In this document: positions 25,575 to 32,899 of the stretch, one piece after another
Layout of the letters: the number at the start of each line of letters is the position of its first letter
Numbering within the stretch: position 1 is the stretch's first letter
NCBI RefSeq assembly: GCF_001425205.1
Contig: NZ_LMDW01000015.1
Location: 434,001 to 498,000, forward strand
Direction of reading: 5' to 3'
Source of the DNA: Variovorax sp. Root411
GTDB taxonomy: Bacteria; Pseudomonadota; Gammaproteobacteria; Burkholderiales; Burkholderiaceae_C
Length of the DNA: 64,000 bases
The notes under the pieces: generated by a model
What the model was told of the DNA's origin: nothing
The model's database searches: none
The model's input: the letters and a program-made list of their open reading frames with translations, nothing else
Position numbers and translations under genes: made by a program

Positions 25575-26999
25575 TCAGAGGCTGAAGATCTTCCCGGGAT
25601 TCATGATGTTCTTCGGGTCCAGCGCGCGCTTGATCGTGCGCATCATGTCGATCGCGCCGACACCGGCTTCGGTCACCAGGAAGTCCATCTTGTGCAGCCC
25701 CACGCCGTGCTCGCCGGTGCAGGTGCCTTCGAGCGCCAGCGCGCGGCTCACCAGCGCATGGTTCAGCGCCTCGGCCTTCACGCGCTCTTCGGGAATGTTC
25801 GGGTCGAGCAGGTAGCCGAAGTGGAAATTGCCGTCGCCCACGTGGCCGACGAGGAAGTAGGGGATACCGCTCGCATCGGCTTCGGCCACCGAGTCGAGCA
25901 GGCAATCTGCCAGGCGCGAGATCGGCACGCAGGTGTCGGTCGAGATCACGCGGCAGCCCGGGCGCGACTGCACGGCTGCGAAGTAGCTGTTGTGCCGCGC
26001 CGTCCACAGCCGCGTGCGTTCTTCCGGCGTGCTGGCCCATTCGAAGGCGTTGCCGCCATGCCCGCTGGCCAGTTCCTGCACTGTTTCGGCCTGCTCCTTC
26101 ACGCCGGCCGGCGAGCCGTGGAATTCCATCAGCAGCATTGGCTCTTCGCGCAGGTTCAGCTTGGCGTAGGCGTTCACCATGCGCACCGTGTTCACGTCGA
26201 TCAGCTCCACGCGCGCGATCGGCACGCCCAGCTGGATGGTTTCGATGGTCGTGCGCACCGCCGCCTCGATGCTCGGGAACGAGCAGATCGCGGCCGACAC
26301 GGCCTCGGGCAGCGGGTAGATGCGCAGCGTGACCTCGGTGACCACGCCCAGCGTGCCCTCGCTGCCCACCATGAGGCGCGTGAGGTCATAGCCGGCCGAC
26401 GACTTTTTCGCGCGCGTGCCGGTGCGGATGACGTCGCCCGCGGCCGTCACCACTTCGAGCGCCAGCACGTTCTCGCGCATCGTGCCGTAGCGCACCGCGT
26501 TCGTGCCACTGGCGCGCGTGGCCGTCATGCCGCCGATGGAGGCGTCGGCACCCGGGTCGATGGGGAAGAACAGGCCCGTGCTCTTGATCTCTTCATTGAG
26601 CTGCTTGCGCGTGACGCCGGGCTGCACCGTCACCGTGAGGTCGTCGGCGTTGATCGACAGCACTTTGTTCATGCGCGACACGTCGATGCTGATGCCGCCC
26701 TGCACCGCCAGCAGGTGGCCTTCGAGCGAAGAGCCCACGCCGAAGGGAATGACCGGCACGCTGTGCTCGCTGGCGAGCTTCACCGCGTCGGCCACGTCCT
26801 GCGTGTTCTCCGCGAACACCACGGCGGCGGGCGGCGGTGCATCGAAGGAAGACTCGTCGCGCCCGTGCTGCGTGCGCACCGCCATCGCCGTGGAACAGTT
26901 GGCGCCGAAGCGCGCCTTCAGTCCGTCGATCAGGGCCGCGGGCACGTCGCGCAGATGAAGCTCCGGCATCAGGTGCGAGGTGGAGGTCGGGGCGTTCAT
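25575..26999 (-). CDS. FAD-linked oxidase, D-lactate/glycolate dehydrogenase type
   Basis: A 474-residue flavoprotein with an N-terminal FAD-binding PCMH domain (VVFAENTQDVADAVKLASEH, IPFGVGSSLEGHLLAVQGGI, GADASIGGMTATRASGTNAV) and a C-terminal oxidase domain with the end motif EHGVGLHKMDFL and ALDPKNIMNPGKIF. It oxidises D-2-hydroxy acids such as D-lactate to keto acids, passing electrons to quinone or cytochrome. Start ATG 26999 follows CAGGAGA. It is a single transcriptional unit. Confidence 0.9.
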   Translation of the reverse strand: MNAPTSTSHLMPELHLRDVPAALIDGLKARFGANCSTAMAVRTQHGRDESSFDAPPPAAVVFAENTQDVADAVKLASEHSVPVIPFGVGSSLEGHLLAVQGGISIDVSRMNKVLSINADDLTVTVQPGVTRKQLNEEIKSTGLFFPIDPGADASIGGMTATRASGTNAVRYGTMRENVLALEVVTAAGDVIRTGTRAKKSSAGYDLTRLMVGSEGTLGVVTEVTLRIYPLPEAVSAAICSFPSIEAAVRTTIETIQLGVPIARVELIDVNTVRMVNAYAKLNLREEPMLLMEFHGSPAGVKEQAETVQELASGHGGNAFEWASTPEERTRLWTARHNSYFAAVQSRPGCRVISTDTCVPISRLADCLLDSVAEADASGIPYFLVGHVGDGNFHFGYLLDPNIPEERVKAEALNHALVSRALALEGTCTGEHGVGLHKMDFLVTEAGVGAIDMMRTIKRALDPKNIMNPGKIFSL

Positions 27000-27073
27000 C
27001 GTGTGTCTCCTGGCGGCGTGAGGGTGATCGGCCATTCTACGGAGCGAGCACCATAATGCGCTTCGGAAAAAAC

Positions 27074-27574
27074 ATGAACCCCACGACCCTCAGCGCTCTC
27101 GCCGCCTTCCCGTCGCAGCTGGAAGCCCATTATGCGGCCATTCCCACGGCCTTCCGGCATTGGGCGCCGCCCTCGTGGGAGGGTGTGCCCAGCGAGGCCT
27201 TCACTGCCATCGAGCAGCTCTGCCACGTGCGCGACATCGAGATCGAGGGCTACCACGTGCGCTTTCGCCGCACGCTGCAGGAGACGCATCCGACGCTGGC
27301 GTCGATCGACAGCGAGCCGCTGGCCATCGCGCGTGCATACGGCACGGCCGACGCGGCGAAGGTGCTGGCCGACTTCCGCATGGCGCGCGTGCAGACGATG
27401 GAAATCATCTCCAGCCTGAGCGATGCACAGCTCGCGCGCACGGCCGTGTTCGAAGGCTACGGCCCGCTCACGATGCGCAGCCTCATCCACTACCTCTGCA
27501 GCCACGACCAGCAGCATCTTGCGGGCCTGCAATGGCTCGCGGGCAAGATAGACGCTTCGACCGTCGAGCTGTAA
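27074..27574 (+). CDS. DinB-family protein
   Basis: A 166-residue four-helix protein of the DinB/DUF664 metal-binding superfamily. Three histidines expected for the metal site are in EQLCHVRDIEIE and YLCSHDQQHLAGL. Members include mycothiol- or bacillithiol-type transferases; here the thiol partner is unknown. Start at ATG 27074; an in-frame ATG 15 bases earlier is possible. It lies 14 bp upstream of the adenosyltransferase. Confidence 0.85.
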   Translation: MNPTTLSALAAFPSQLEAHYAAIPTAFRHWAPPSWEGVPSEAFTAIEQLCHVRDIEIEGYHVRFRRTLQETHPTLASIDSEPLAIARAYGTADAAKVLADFRMARVQTMEIISSLSDAQLARTAVFEGYGPLTMRSLIHYLCSHDQQHLAGLQWLAGKIDASTVEL

Positions 27575-27588
27575 AAACAGGAGCCACC

Positions 27589-28185
27589 ATGGGCAACCGA
27601 CTTTCCCAGATCGCCACCCGCACCGGCGACGATGGCACCACCGGCCTCGGCGACAACACGCGCGTGCCCAAAGACCACCTGCGCGTGCACGCGATGGGCG
27701 ACGTGGACGAACTCAACTCGCAGATCGGCGTGCTGCTGTGCGAGCCCCTGCCAGAGCCCGTGCGCGAGCTGCTGGTCGACGTGCAGCACCAGCTCTTCAA
27801 TCTTGGTGGCGAGTTGTCGATGCCGGGTTTCACGCTGCTGAAGGCCGATGCGCTGCTGCAGCTCGACAACGCGCTGGCCGAGCACAACGCCGCGTTGCCG
27901 CGCCTTGCCGAATTCATCCTGCCCGCGGGCACGCGCGCGGCCTCGCTCGCGCATGTGTGCCGCACGGTGGCACGGCGCGCGGAACGCGCGGTGGTCGCAC
28001 TCGGAGCGGCGGCCGAACTCAACGACGCGCCGCGCCAATATCTCAACCGGCTCAGCGACCTGCTCTTCGTGCTCGCGCGCGTGCTCAACCGGATGGACGG
28101 TGGCGACGACGTGTACTGGAAAAGCGAACGCATGGCACGCGCAGCAGCAGCAGCGCAAGCAGACGACACCAAGGAGACCCCATGA
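27589..28185 (+). CDS. PduO-type ATP:cob(I)alamin adenosyltransferase
   Basis: A 198-residue enzyme making adenosylcobalamin from cob(I)alamin and ATP. The N-terminal nucleotide-binding motif TRTGDDGTTGLGD is at about 10-22, and the family patterns VDELNSQIG, QHQLFNLGGELS and the C-terminal YLNRLSDLLFVLARVLNR are intact. Start follows ACAGGAG. It overlaps the next gene by 4 bases. Confidence 0.93.
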   Translation: MGNRLSQIATRTGDDGTTGLGDNTRVPKDHLRVHAMGDVDELNSQIGVLLCEPLPEPVRELLVDVQHQLFNLGGELSMPGFTLLKADALLQLDNALAEHNAALPRLAEFILPAGTRAASLAHVCRTVARRAERAVVALGAAAELNDAPRQYLNRLSDLLFVLARVLNRMDGGDDVYWKSERMARAAAAAQADDTKETP

Positions 28186-28541
28186 AACTCTCGAACACCT
28201 TTCGCACATCGCTCGTCGTGGCGATGGCCGCAGCACTGTGGCTGCCGATGGGCGCGCAAGCCCAGAGCGCAGACAACCCGCCGCAGGCCCAACGCACTCA
28301 CACCATCAAGTCACCCTCGCGCAGCGGCAAGGTCGTGGGCAGCGTGCAGCGCGGCACCAACGCCGCGGGACGCAGCGTCAACCGCGCGGATGCGGCCACG
28401 CGGCGCGGCGTCAACAACGTGTCGGAGAAAGCCAGCCGGCCGGTGCGCAACGTGGGTGAGGCCTTTGGCCGCAAGCTTTCGCGAGGCTCCAGCGGGCGCG
28501 CTGCGCCACCACCGGTGGGTCCGCAAGGCAACGCGCCCTGA
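28182..28541 (+). CDS. Small exported basic protein, unknown function
   Basis: A 119-residue protein with a signal peptide (LVVAMAAALWLPMGAQAQS, cleavage near AQA-QS). The mature part is rich in Ser, Arg, Gly and Asn, with repeated VGSVQRGTNAAGRSVNR/VNNVSEKASRPVRNVGE elements, and no recognisable domain. It would reside in the periplasm. Its ATG overlaps the adenosyltransferase stop (ATGA), so the genes are coupled, though no functional link is evident. Confidence 0.75.
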   Translation: MKLSNTFRTSLVVAMAAALWLPMGAQAQSADNPPQAQRTHTIKSPSRSGKVVGSVQRGTNAAGRSVNRADAATRRGVNNVSEKASRPVRNVGEAFGRKLSRGSSGRAAPPPVGPQGNAP

Positions 28542-28561
28542 GCTAGGGACGCGTCGGTTCA

Positions 28562-28812
28562 GGGGGGCGCTCACGCCGACGGGGTACCTTGCTCCGCGAA
28601 TGTCCCCCGGCCTGCGGCCTCCTCCTTTATTTCGCTGCGCAAGGCACCCCGCCGGCGTGAGCGTTCAGAGCACTGGTTGATTGGCTGCAAACCAGCAGCG
28701 TGCCCTGTGCACAGGGCACCGGGTGCTCCCCGCAGCGAAATAAAGGAGGAGGCCGCAGGCCGGGGGACATTCGCGGAGGGGAGTACCCGGTGGCCTGCGC
28801 ACACACCCCGAA
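28562..28812. repeat. Mosaic palindromic repeat, copy A
   Basis: A perfect 45-bp inverted repeat (28595-28639 and 28731-28775) with a 91-bp spacer, bordered by CACGCCGACGGGGTACC on the left and GGGGAGTACCCGG on the right. The arms contain the conserved tract TCCTCCTTTATTTCGC. The same structure recurs at 56396-56612, and a version lacking the whole centre is at 41773-41850. It fills the gap before the CYTH pseudogene. No protein is credibly encoded. Confidence 0.85.
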
Positions 28813-28835
28813 AAAAGCCAACCCACACACCGCCC

Positions 28836-29215
28836 ATGGCAAGAAACATCGAAATCAAGGCCCGCATCGACAGCGTGGAACGCGTGGCGCGCATCGCCGA
28901 GACGCTGGCCGACCAAGGCCCCGTCGAGATCGCGCAGGACGACACGTTCTTCCGCTGCTGCGCGAATCGCTCGCGCTCGCGTGGGGGCTGGCGGGCCGCG
29001 TGCGCAAGCAGCGCCGGCTGTTCCTGGTCGGCCGCACGCGCGTGCACCTCGACCGTGTGGAAGGCCTTGGTGAATTCCTCGAGCTCGAGGTGGTGCTGGA
29101 AGAAGGCGAATCGTCCGAGGCCGGCGTCGCAGAAGCGCACGCGCTCATGGCGCAGCTGGGCGTGGGCGCCGACCAGCTGGTGCAGGGTGCCTACGTCGAC
29201 TTGCTGAATGCCTGA
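28836..29215 (+). pseudogene. CYTH-domain (class IV adenylate cyclase-like) gene with internal deletion and frameshift
   Basis: The gene opens MARNIEIKARIDSVERVARI, the EXEXK-type start of CYTH triphosphate-tunnel enzymes, and reads normally to DDTFFRC near residue 45. It then breaks. A different frame resumes with RESLALAWGLAGRVRKQRR and continues through FLVGRTRVHLDRVEGLG to YVDLLNA, a normal CYTH C-terminus. Coding is about 380 bases versus the usual 500-plus, so roughly 50 codons were lost at about 28954-28962 with a frame change. The stop abuts the SGNH hydrolase stop. Neither cyclase nor triphosphatase activity is expected. Confidence 0.8.
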
Positions 29216-29854
29216 TCAGCGCCAGCCCGCGGCCTTGAGCTGGTCCGCCAGCAGCTGCGCGACCTTTTCATAGCCTCGTGCATTGGCATGGATGCGATCG
29301 GAGCGCAGCGACGCATCCGACAGCACGCTCGAATACACGTTCGCCACGAGCAGCGCCTGCCCCGACTTCGAGATCTCTTCGTAGAACGGCGCGTCGCTGA
29401 GCGAGCCGACTGCCGCGCGCATGGCGTCGGGCGCCGGCGTGGCCAGCAGCGCGACGTATGGCGTGTGCGTACGCGCCTCGCTGACCAGGGCCGCGATGTT
29501 GTCGCGCGTGGCCGCGGCAGACATGCCGCGCAGCATGTCGTTGCCGCCGATGCCGATCAGGATCGCGTCATAGCTGCCCGCGCCCAGCAGCCCTGGCAGG
29601 CGTTGCAGCGCGCCGTCCGAGGTGTCGCCGTTGATGCCCGCGTTCTCGACCTGCCAGCCCGTGAACTCGCCCAGCTTCACGGGCCACGCCGCATCGGGCG
29701 GTGCACCGTAGCCGTAGGTCAGGCTGTCGCCCAAGGCCAGCACGCGGGCACCGGATTTCAGTGCGGTGGCCGAGCCCTTGCGCTTGCCGCAGCCCGCCAG
29801 AACGGCCAGGGCAGGCGCGCTGGCCAGCAGGTGGAGGAGGTGTCTTCGCTTCAT
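29216..29854 (-). CDS. SGNH/GDSL-family arylesterase (TesA-like)
   Basis: A 212-residue secreted esterase. N-terminal signal with lipobox-like LAVLAGC (C22) suggests a lipoprotein. Block I GDSLTYG contains nucleophile S44, block III GGNDML is present, and block V reads RSDRIHANARGY with the catalytic Asp/His. Similar to TesA acyl-CoA thioesterase I/lysophospholipase. Start at MKRRHLL (29854). It converges with zero spacing on the CYTH pseudogene (TGATCA junction). Confidence 0.88.
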   Translation of the reverse strand: MKRRHLLHLLASAPALAVLAGCGKRKGSATALKSGARVLALGDSLTYGYGAPPDAAWPVKLGEFTGWQVENAGINGDTSDGALQRLPGLLGAGSYDAILIGIGGNDMLRGMSAAATRDNIAALVSEARTHTPYVALLATPAPDAMRAAVGSLSDAPFYEEISKSGQALLVANVYSSVLSDASLRSDRIHANARGYEKVAQLLADQLKAAGWR

Positions 29855-29949
29855 TGGCGCGCAGCTTAAACGCAGCTCGCAGGGCACGGGCGCTTGTCCC
29901 TTGGCAATGAATGGAGGAGGGCGGCGGCACGCGCGAGAAAGGCCCGATG

Positions 29950-29974
29950 CGGCGCCTTGAAGGACAAGGCGCCG
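29950..29974. repeat. 10-bp perfect hairpin
   Basis: CGGCGCCTTG and CAAGGCGCCG flank a 5-base loop in the 229-bp gap between the divergent esterase and RcnB-like genes. No T tract follows on either strand. Its role is unknown. Confidence 0.5.
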
Positions 29975-30083
29975 TGCGGATACCGGCGCTTACCGGATTT
30001 CACCTGTCCGCGACCCGAAGCGCCCGAAGCGGACACATGCGCGGCCCACAATGGACTCGTCATCAACGCATGAAGGATTTCAG

Positions 30084-30512
30084 ATGATCACCAATTCAAA
30101 GACCATGGCCGTAGCCGCTGCCGCGCTCGCGATGTGCATGGCCGCGGGAAGCGCCTTTGCGCAGGACCGCCACGGCGATGGCCGCCCGGGCGACGGCCGC
30201 TACGAACAGCGAGACCAGCGCGACCGCAACTTCGATCGGCACGGTCCGCAAGGCGGCTACTACCGCGGCAACCAGGACTTCCGCGACGGCCGCCAGTTCG
30301 ATCGCCGTGGCTTCCCGCAGCCGCACGCCGAATGGCGCCGTGGTGGCCGCGTGCCGGCCGAGTACCGGGGCCGCAACTACGTGGTGCAGGACTGGCGCGC
30401 CTACCGCCTGCAGCAGCCGCCGCGTGGCTACCAGTGGGTGGGGGTGGGCGGCGACTTCGTGCTCGCGGCGATTGCCACCGGAGTGATCGCGAACATCATC
30501 GCTGGCCAGTAA
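30084..30512 (+). CDS. RcnB-like periplasmic protein
   Basis: A 142-residue exported protein. The signal peptide (about 1-26) ends AGSAFAQD. The mature part is rich in Arg, Asp, Gly and His (RYEQRDQRDRNFDRHGPQGG) and ends with an RcnB/DUF1236-like domain: VPAEYRGRNYVVQDWRAYRL, PPRGYQWVGVGGDFVLAAIA. RcnB of Escherichia coli affects Ni/Co homeostasis. Metal involvement is plausible from the histidine and aspartate content but not shown. A terminator follows. Confidence 0.82.
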   Translation: MITNSKTMAVAAAALAMCMAAGSAFAQDRHGDGRPGDGRYEQRDQRDRNFDRHGPQGGYYRGNQDFRDGRQFDRRGFPQPHAEWRRGGRVPAEYRGRNYVVQDWRAYRLQQPPRGYQWVGVGGDFVLAAIATGVIANIIAGQ

Positions 30513-30539
30513 ACAGACGCCGTTCTTCGCAACGGACGA

Positions 30540-30573
30540 GCGCCGCAGGCCGCGAGGCCTGCGGCGTTTTTTT
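30540..30573 (+). terminator. Rho-independent terminator after the RcnB-like gene
   Basis: An 11-bp GC-rich stem (CGCCGCAGGCC / GGCCTGCGGCG) with a short loop and seven Ts at 30567-30573, whose end meets the stop of the convergent small gene. Confidence 0.85.
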
Positions 30574-30833
30574 CAGACCAGCGCGGTGGGCACCGACTGG
30601 GCGCAGACGTTGCGCCCGGTGATGGTCAGCCGCAGGCCGCCACCATGCCATTCGAGCCAGTTGAGGCTCACGTACGCGTCGATGTCGGCGTCGTCGATGC
30701 GGTCTGCCTGGCGGCTTTGCAGCAGTTCGACCGTTGCAGGCAATGCCCGTCTCAACCGCTCGCGCCGTTCGGCTGCATCGGCCGCCTTGAGGGCGGCCCT
30801 TGTTTGCTGTTGCTGCTGCGGGGTCGATGCCAT
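30573..30833 (-). CDS. Hypothetical 86-residue protein
   Basis: A short protein with a polyglutamine N-terminus (MASTPQQQQQ), an Ala/Arg-rich helix (RAALKAADAAERRERLRRAL) and a C-terminus RIDDADIDAYVSLNWLEWHG then GGLRLTITGRNVCAQ. I do not recognise the family. Single-copy coding character (GC-rich third positions) is plausible and the frame is clean. It reads leftward from 30833, and its stop lies in the terminator of the convergent gene. Confidence 0.55.
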   Translation of the reverse strand: MASTPQQQQQTRAALKAADAAERRERLRRALPATVELLQSRQADRIDDADIDAYVSLNWLEWHGGGLRLTITGRNVCAQSVPTALV

Positions 30834-30888
30834 TGCTGATCCGTTTCCAGGAAGCCAGGGAATTAATCAGAATGTACGCTCCCTGTGT

Positions 30889-30908
30889 GAAGCTGCATGC
30901 TTCTTTTT
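30889..30908 (+). repeat. Hairpin with T tract reading rightward
   Basis: GAAGC-TGCAT-GCTTC followed by five Ts resembles a terminator, but both flanking genes read leftward and no rightward gene ends here. It lies in the 131-bp gap after the LysR gene and may be chance. Confidence 0.3.
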
Positions 30909-30964
30909 AAACCCCACCCTGCCGTCTGTAGTACACGCCGCGCAACACAGTCGCTGGACAAGGC

Positions 30965-31909
30965 CTAGATTTCGTAGTGCGAAGCCCCGGCATCGCCGCC
31001 CAGTGCCTTCTCCACCACGGCGCGCGTCAGCGTCGGCGCGAACGACTCGATGAAGGCATGGACGTACCTGCGCAGGTAGGTGCCGCGCCGCACCGCGAGC
31101 TTGGTGAGGTTGATGCCGAACAGCCGCCCCGCATCGAGCGCGCGCAGTTGCGTGTCGCGCTCGGCCTCGTAGGCCACGCCGGCCACGATGCCCACGCCAA
31201 GGCCCAGCTGCACATAGGTCTTGATCACGTCGGCGTCCATCGCGGCGAGCACGATGTTGGGCTGCAGCCCGCGTTGCCCGAAAGCCTCGTCGATGCGCGA
31301 GCGGCCCGTGAAGCCCGTGTCGTAGGTGATCAGCGGATAGCGCGTGAGCGCATCGAGCGTCAGTGGCGCATCGAGCAGCGGGTGCCCCGGCGGCACGACC
31401 ACCGAATGCGTCCAGCGGTAGCAGGGCAGGGCAACAAGCTGCGGGTAGTCGCCCAGCGCTTCCGTGGCAATGCCCACGTCGGCCTCGCCGTCGAGCAGCA
31501 TCTGCGCGATCTGCTTGGGCGAGCCCTGGTGCAGGTGCAACTTCACGTTCGGAAACTGCGTGCGGAATTCCTGTACCGCCACCGGCATCGCATAGCGCGC
31601 CTGCGAGTGCGTGGCCGCCACCGAGAGCAGGCCGCTCTGCTGCGCGACGAACTCCTGGCCCGCCTGCTTGAGGTTGCTGCTCTCCATCAGCATGCGCTCG
31701 ATGATCGGCAGCACGTGCCCGCCCGGCTCGGTGAGCCCCGTGAGCCGCTTTCCGGCGCGCACGAAGAGTTCGATGCCGAGCTCTTCCTCGAGCTCGCGGA
31801 TCTGCCGGCTCACGCCGGGCTGTGAAGTGTGAAGGGTGTGGGCGACTTCGGTCAGGTTGAAGCCGCAACGAACGGCCTCGCGTACCGAGCGCAGTTGCTG
31901 GAAGTTCAT
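30965..31909 (-). CDS. CysB/Cbl-type LysR regulator
   Basis: A 314-residue LysR-type regulator. The helix-turn-helix is at about 18-40 (NLTEVAHTLHTSQPGVSRQI), followed by a linker helix and a periplasmic-binding-like effector domain. The N-terminus MNFQQLRSVREAVR and the segment TSQPGVSRQIRELEEELGIE match the CysB subfamily, which senses N-acetylserine or sulfate and controls sulfur assimilation. No cys genes lie nearby. It is divergent from the TetR gene. Confidence 0.88.
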   Translation of the reverse strand: MNFQQLRSVREAVRCGFNLTEVAHTLHTSQPGVSRQIRELEEELGIELFVRAGKRLTGLTEPGGHVLPIIERMLMESSNLKQAGQEFVAQQSGLLSVAATHSQARYAMPVAVQEFRTQFPNVKLHLHQGSPKQIAQMLLDGEADVGIATEALGDYPQLVALPCYRWTHSVVVPPGHPLLDAPLTLDALTRYPLITYDTGFTGRSRIDEAFGQRGLQPNIVLAAMDADVIKTYVQLGLGVGIVAGVAYEAERDTQLRALDAGRLFGINLTKLAVRRGTYLRRYVHAFIESFAPTLTRAVVEKALGGDAGASHYEI

Positions 31910-32047
31910 CTGGCGCGAGAAGAGTCATGGGGCCCCGGCTGGGGCCGACCGCGGATTCTCGGCACAAGGGCTCGTTCGGGGAACGATGCGTTTGTTGGTT
32001 TCACATGAGCAAAACATCTTTAAGGCACTCCGGCAGGGCTGGTTTGC

Positions 32048-32067
32048 AATTTCGCACGACTGTGCTA
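32048..32067. promoter_or_regulatory. Operator copy 1, upstream of the TetR gene
   Basis: AATTTCGCACGACTGTGC (32048-32065) repeats exactly at 32726-32743. Its core is an inverted repeat TCGCAC-GACT-GTGCTA with one mismatch, 12 bases before the TetR start codon. This fits autorepression. Confidence 0.7.
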
Positions 32068-32078
32068 AAGTTTGCCGC

Positions 32079-32681
32079 ATGGACGCGAAGACCCAGAAAA
32101 GCGAACTCACCCGCACCGCCATCGTCGGCGCGGCGATGAACCTTGCGCTGGCCGAAGGCCTGGAGGCGATCACGCTGCAAGCCGTCGCGAGCCGGCTGGG
32201 CCTGTCCAAGAGCGGCGTGTTCTCCCGCGTGGGTTCGCGCGAGGCGCTGCAGAAGGCCGTTATCGAGGAGTACGGCCGCGGCTTCCTGGCCGAGGTGTTC
32301 GTGCCCGCCATGCAGAAGCCGAAGGGCCTGGCCCGGCTCAACGAGATCGTTGCGCGCTGGATCGCCCGCATGCGCGACGTCGAGATGCACACCGGCTGCC
32401 TCTACATGGCCGGCGCCTTCGAGTTCGACGACCGCGAGGGCGAGCTGCGCGACATGCTGTTCGACGAAATCACGCGCTGGCGCGCCGCGCTGCGCCGCAC
32501 CGTGCTGCAGGCCATCGAAACCGGCGAACTCAAGGTCGACACCGACCCCGCGCAGCTCGTGAGCGAGCTCAACGGCGTGACCATGACGCAGCTGCACGAC
32601 GCGCGCTTCCTGCGCGATCCGCAGGCCGCCGAGCGCGCCGCGCAGACCTGGCAGCGGCTTCTTTCCAGTTACCTCGCCTGA
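32079..32681 (+). CDS. TetR-family transcriptional regulator
   Basis: A 200-residue repressor. The N-terminal helix-turn-helix (about 10-55) includes RTAIVGAAMNLALAEGLEAI and LQAVASRLGLSKSGVFSRVGS; the C-terminal ligand domain resembles TetR_C_16/YcdC-like (WIARMRDVEMHTGCLYMAGA). The same operator is found before this gene and before the next small gene, so it probably controls itself and the microprotein-hydrolase operon. The ligand is unknown. Confidence 0.88.
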   Translation: MDAKTQKSELTRTAIVGAAMNLALAEGLEAITLQAVASRLGLSKSGVFSRVGSREALQKAVIEEYGRGFLAEVFVPAMQKPKGLARLNEIVARWIARMRDVEMHTGCLYMAGAFEFDDREGELRDMLFDEITRWRAALRRTVLQAIETGELKVDTDPAQLVSELNGVTMTQLHDARFLRDPQAAERAAQTWQRLLSSYLA

Positions 32682-32725
32682 GCCGGCCACGAAGCAGTCG
32701 GATTTCTCACGTTTCCATTTGCCAG

Positions 32726-32745
32726 AATTTCGCACGACTGTGCGA
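32726..32745. promoter_or_regulatory. Operator copy 2, perfect palindrome upstream of the small gene
   Basis: AATTTCGCACGACTGTGCGA contains the perfect inverted repeat TCGCAC-GACT-GTGCGA. A TTGCCA hexamer at 32719 could serve as -35, placing the operator across the spacer, where a TetR repressor would block RNA polymerase. Confidence 0.72.
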
Positions 32746-32762
32746 TAAAAAGGAGAAGCACC

Positions 32763-32876
32763 ATGCTGATCATCGCCCTCTTTCTCGCCGCCTATGCGGC
32801 CGTCCTCGGCGCGAAGGGCCTGCGCGACACCCTGCGCAGCCTGCCTCGCAGCAACCGCGACTGGGTCTGGTACTGA
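32763..32876 (+). CDS. 37-residue membrane microprotein
   Basis: ATG 32763 is preceded by AAGGAG with good spacing. The peptide MLIIALFLAAYAAVLGAKGL forms one membrane helix, followed by a basic, aromatic tail (RSLPRSNRDWVWY). It is the first gene behind operator copy 2 and lies 23 bp before the hydrolase. Too short for family assignment; ribosome-binding site, operator and operon position support that it is real. Confidence 0.65.
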   Translation: MLIIALFLAAYAAVLGAKGLRDTLRSLPRSNRDWVWY

Positions 32877-32899
32877 ACGCCCGGAAAGAACGCCACGCC

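Noticed and set aside
28677..28835. Protein-coding reading of repeat copy A
   Set aside because: The open frame only translates palindromic repeat DNA and leads into the CYTH start.
32001..32030. Possible parS-like TTTCACATGA before the TetR gene
   Set aside because: Too many mismatches to the 16-bp parS palindrome.
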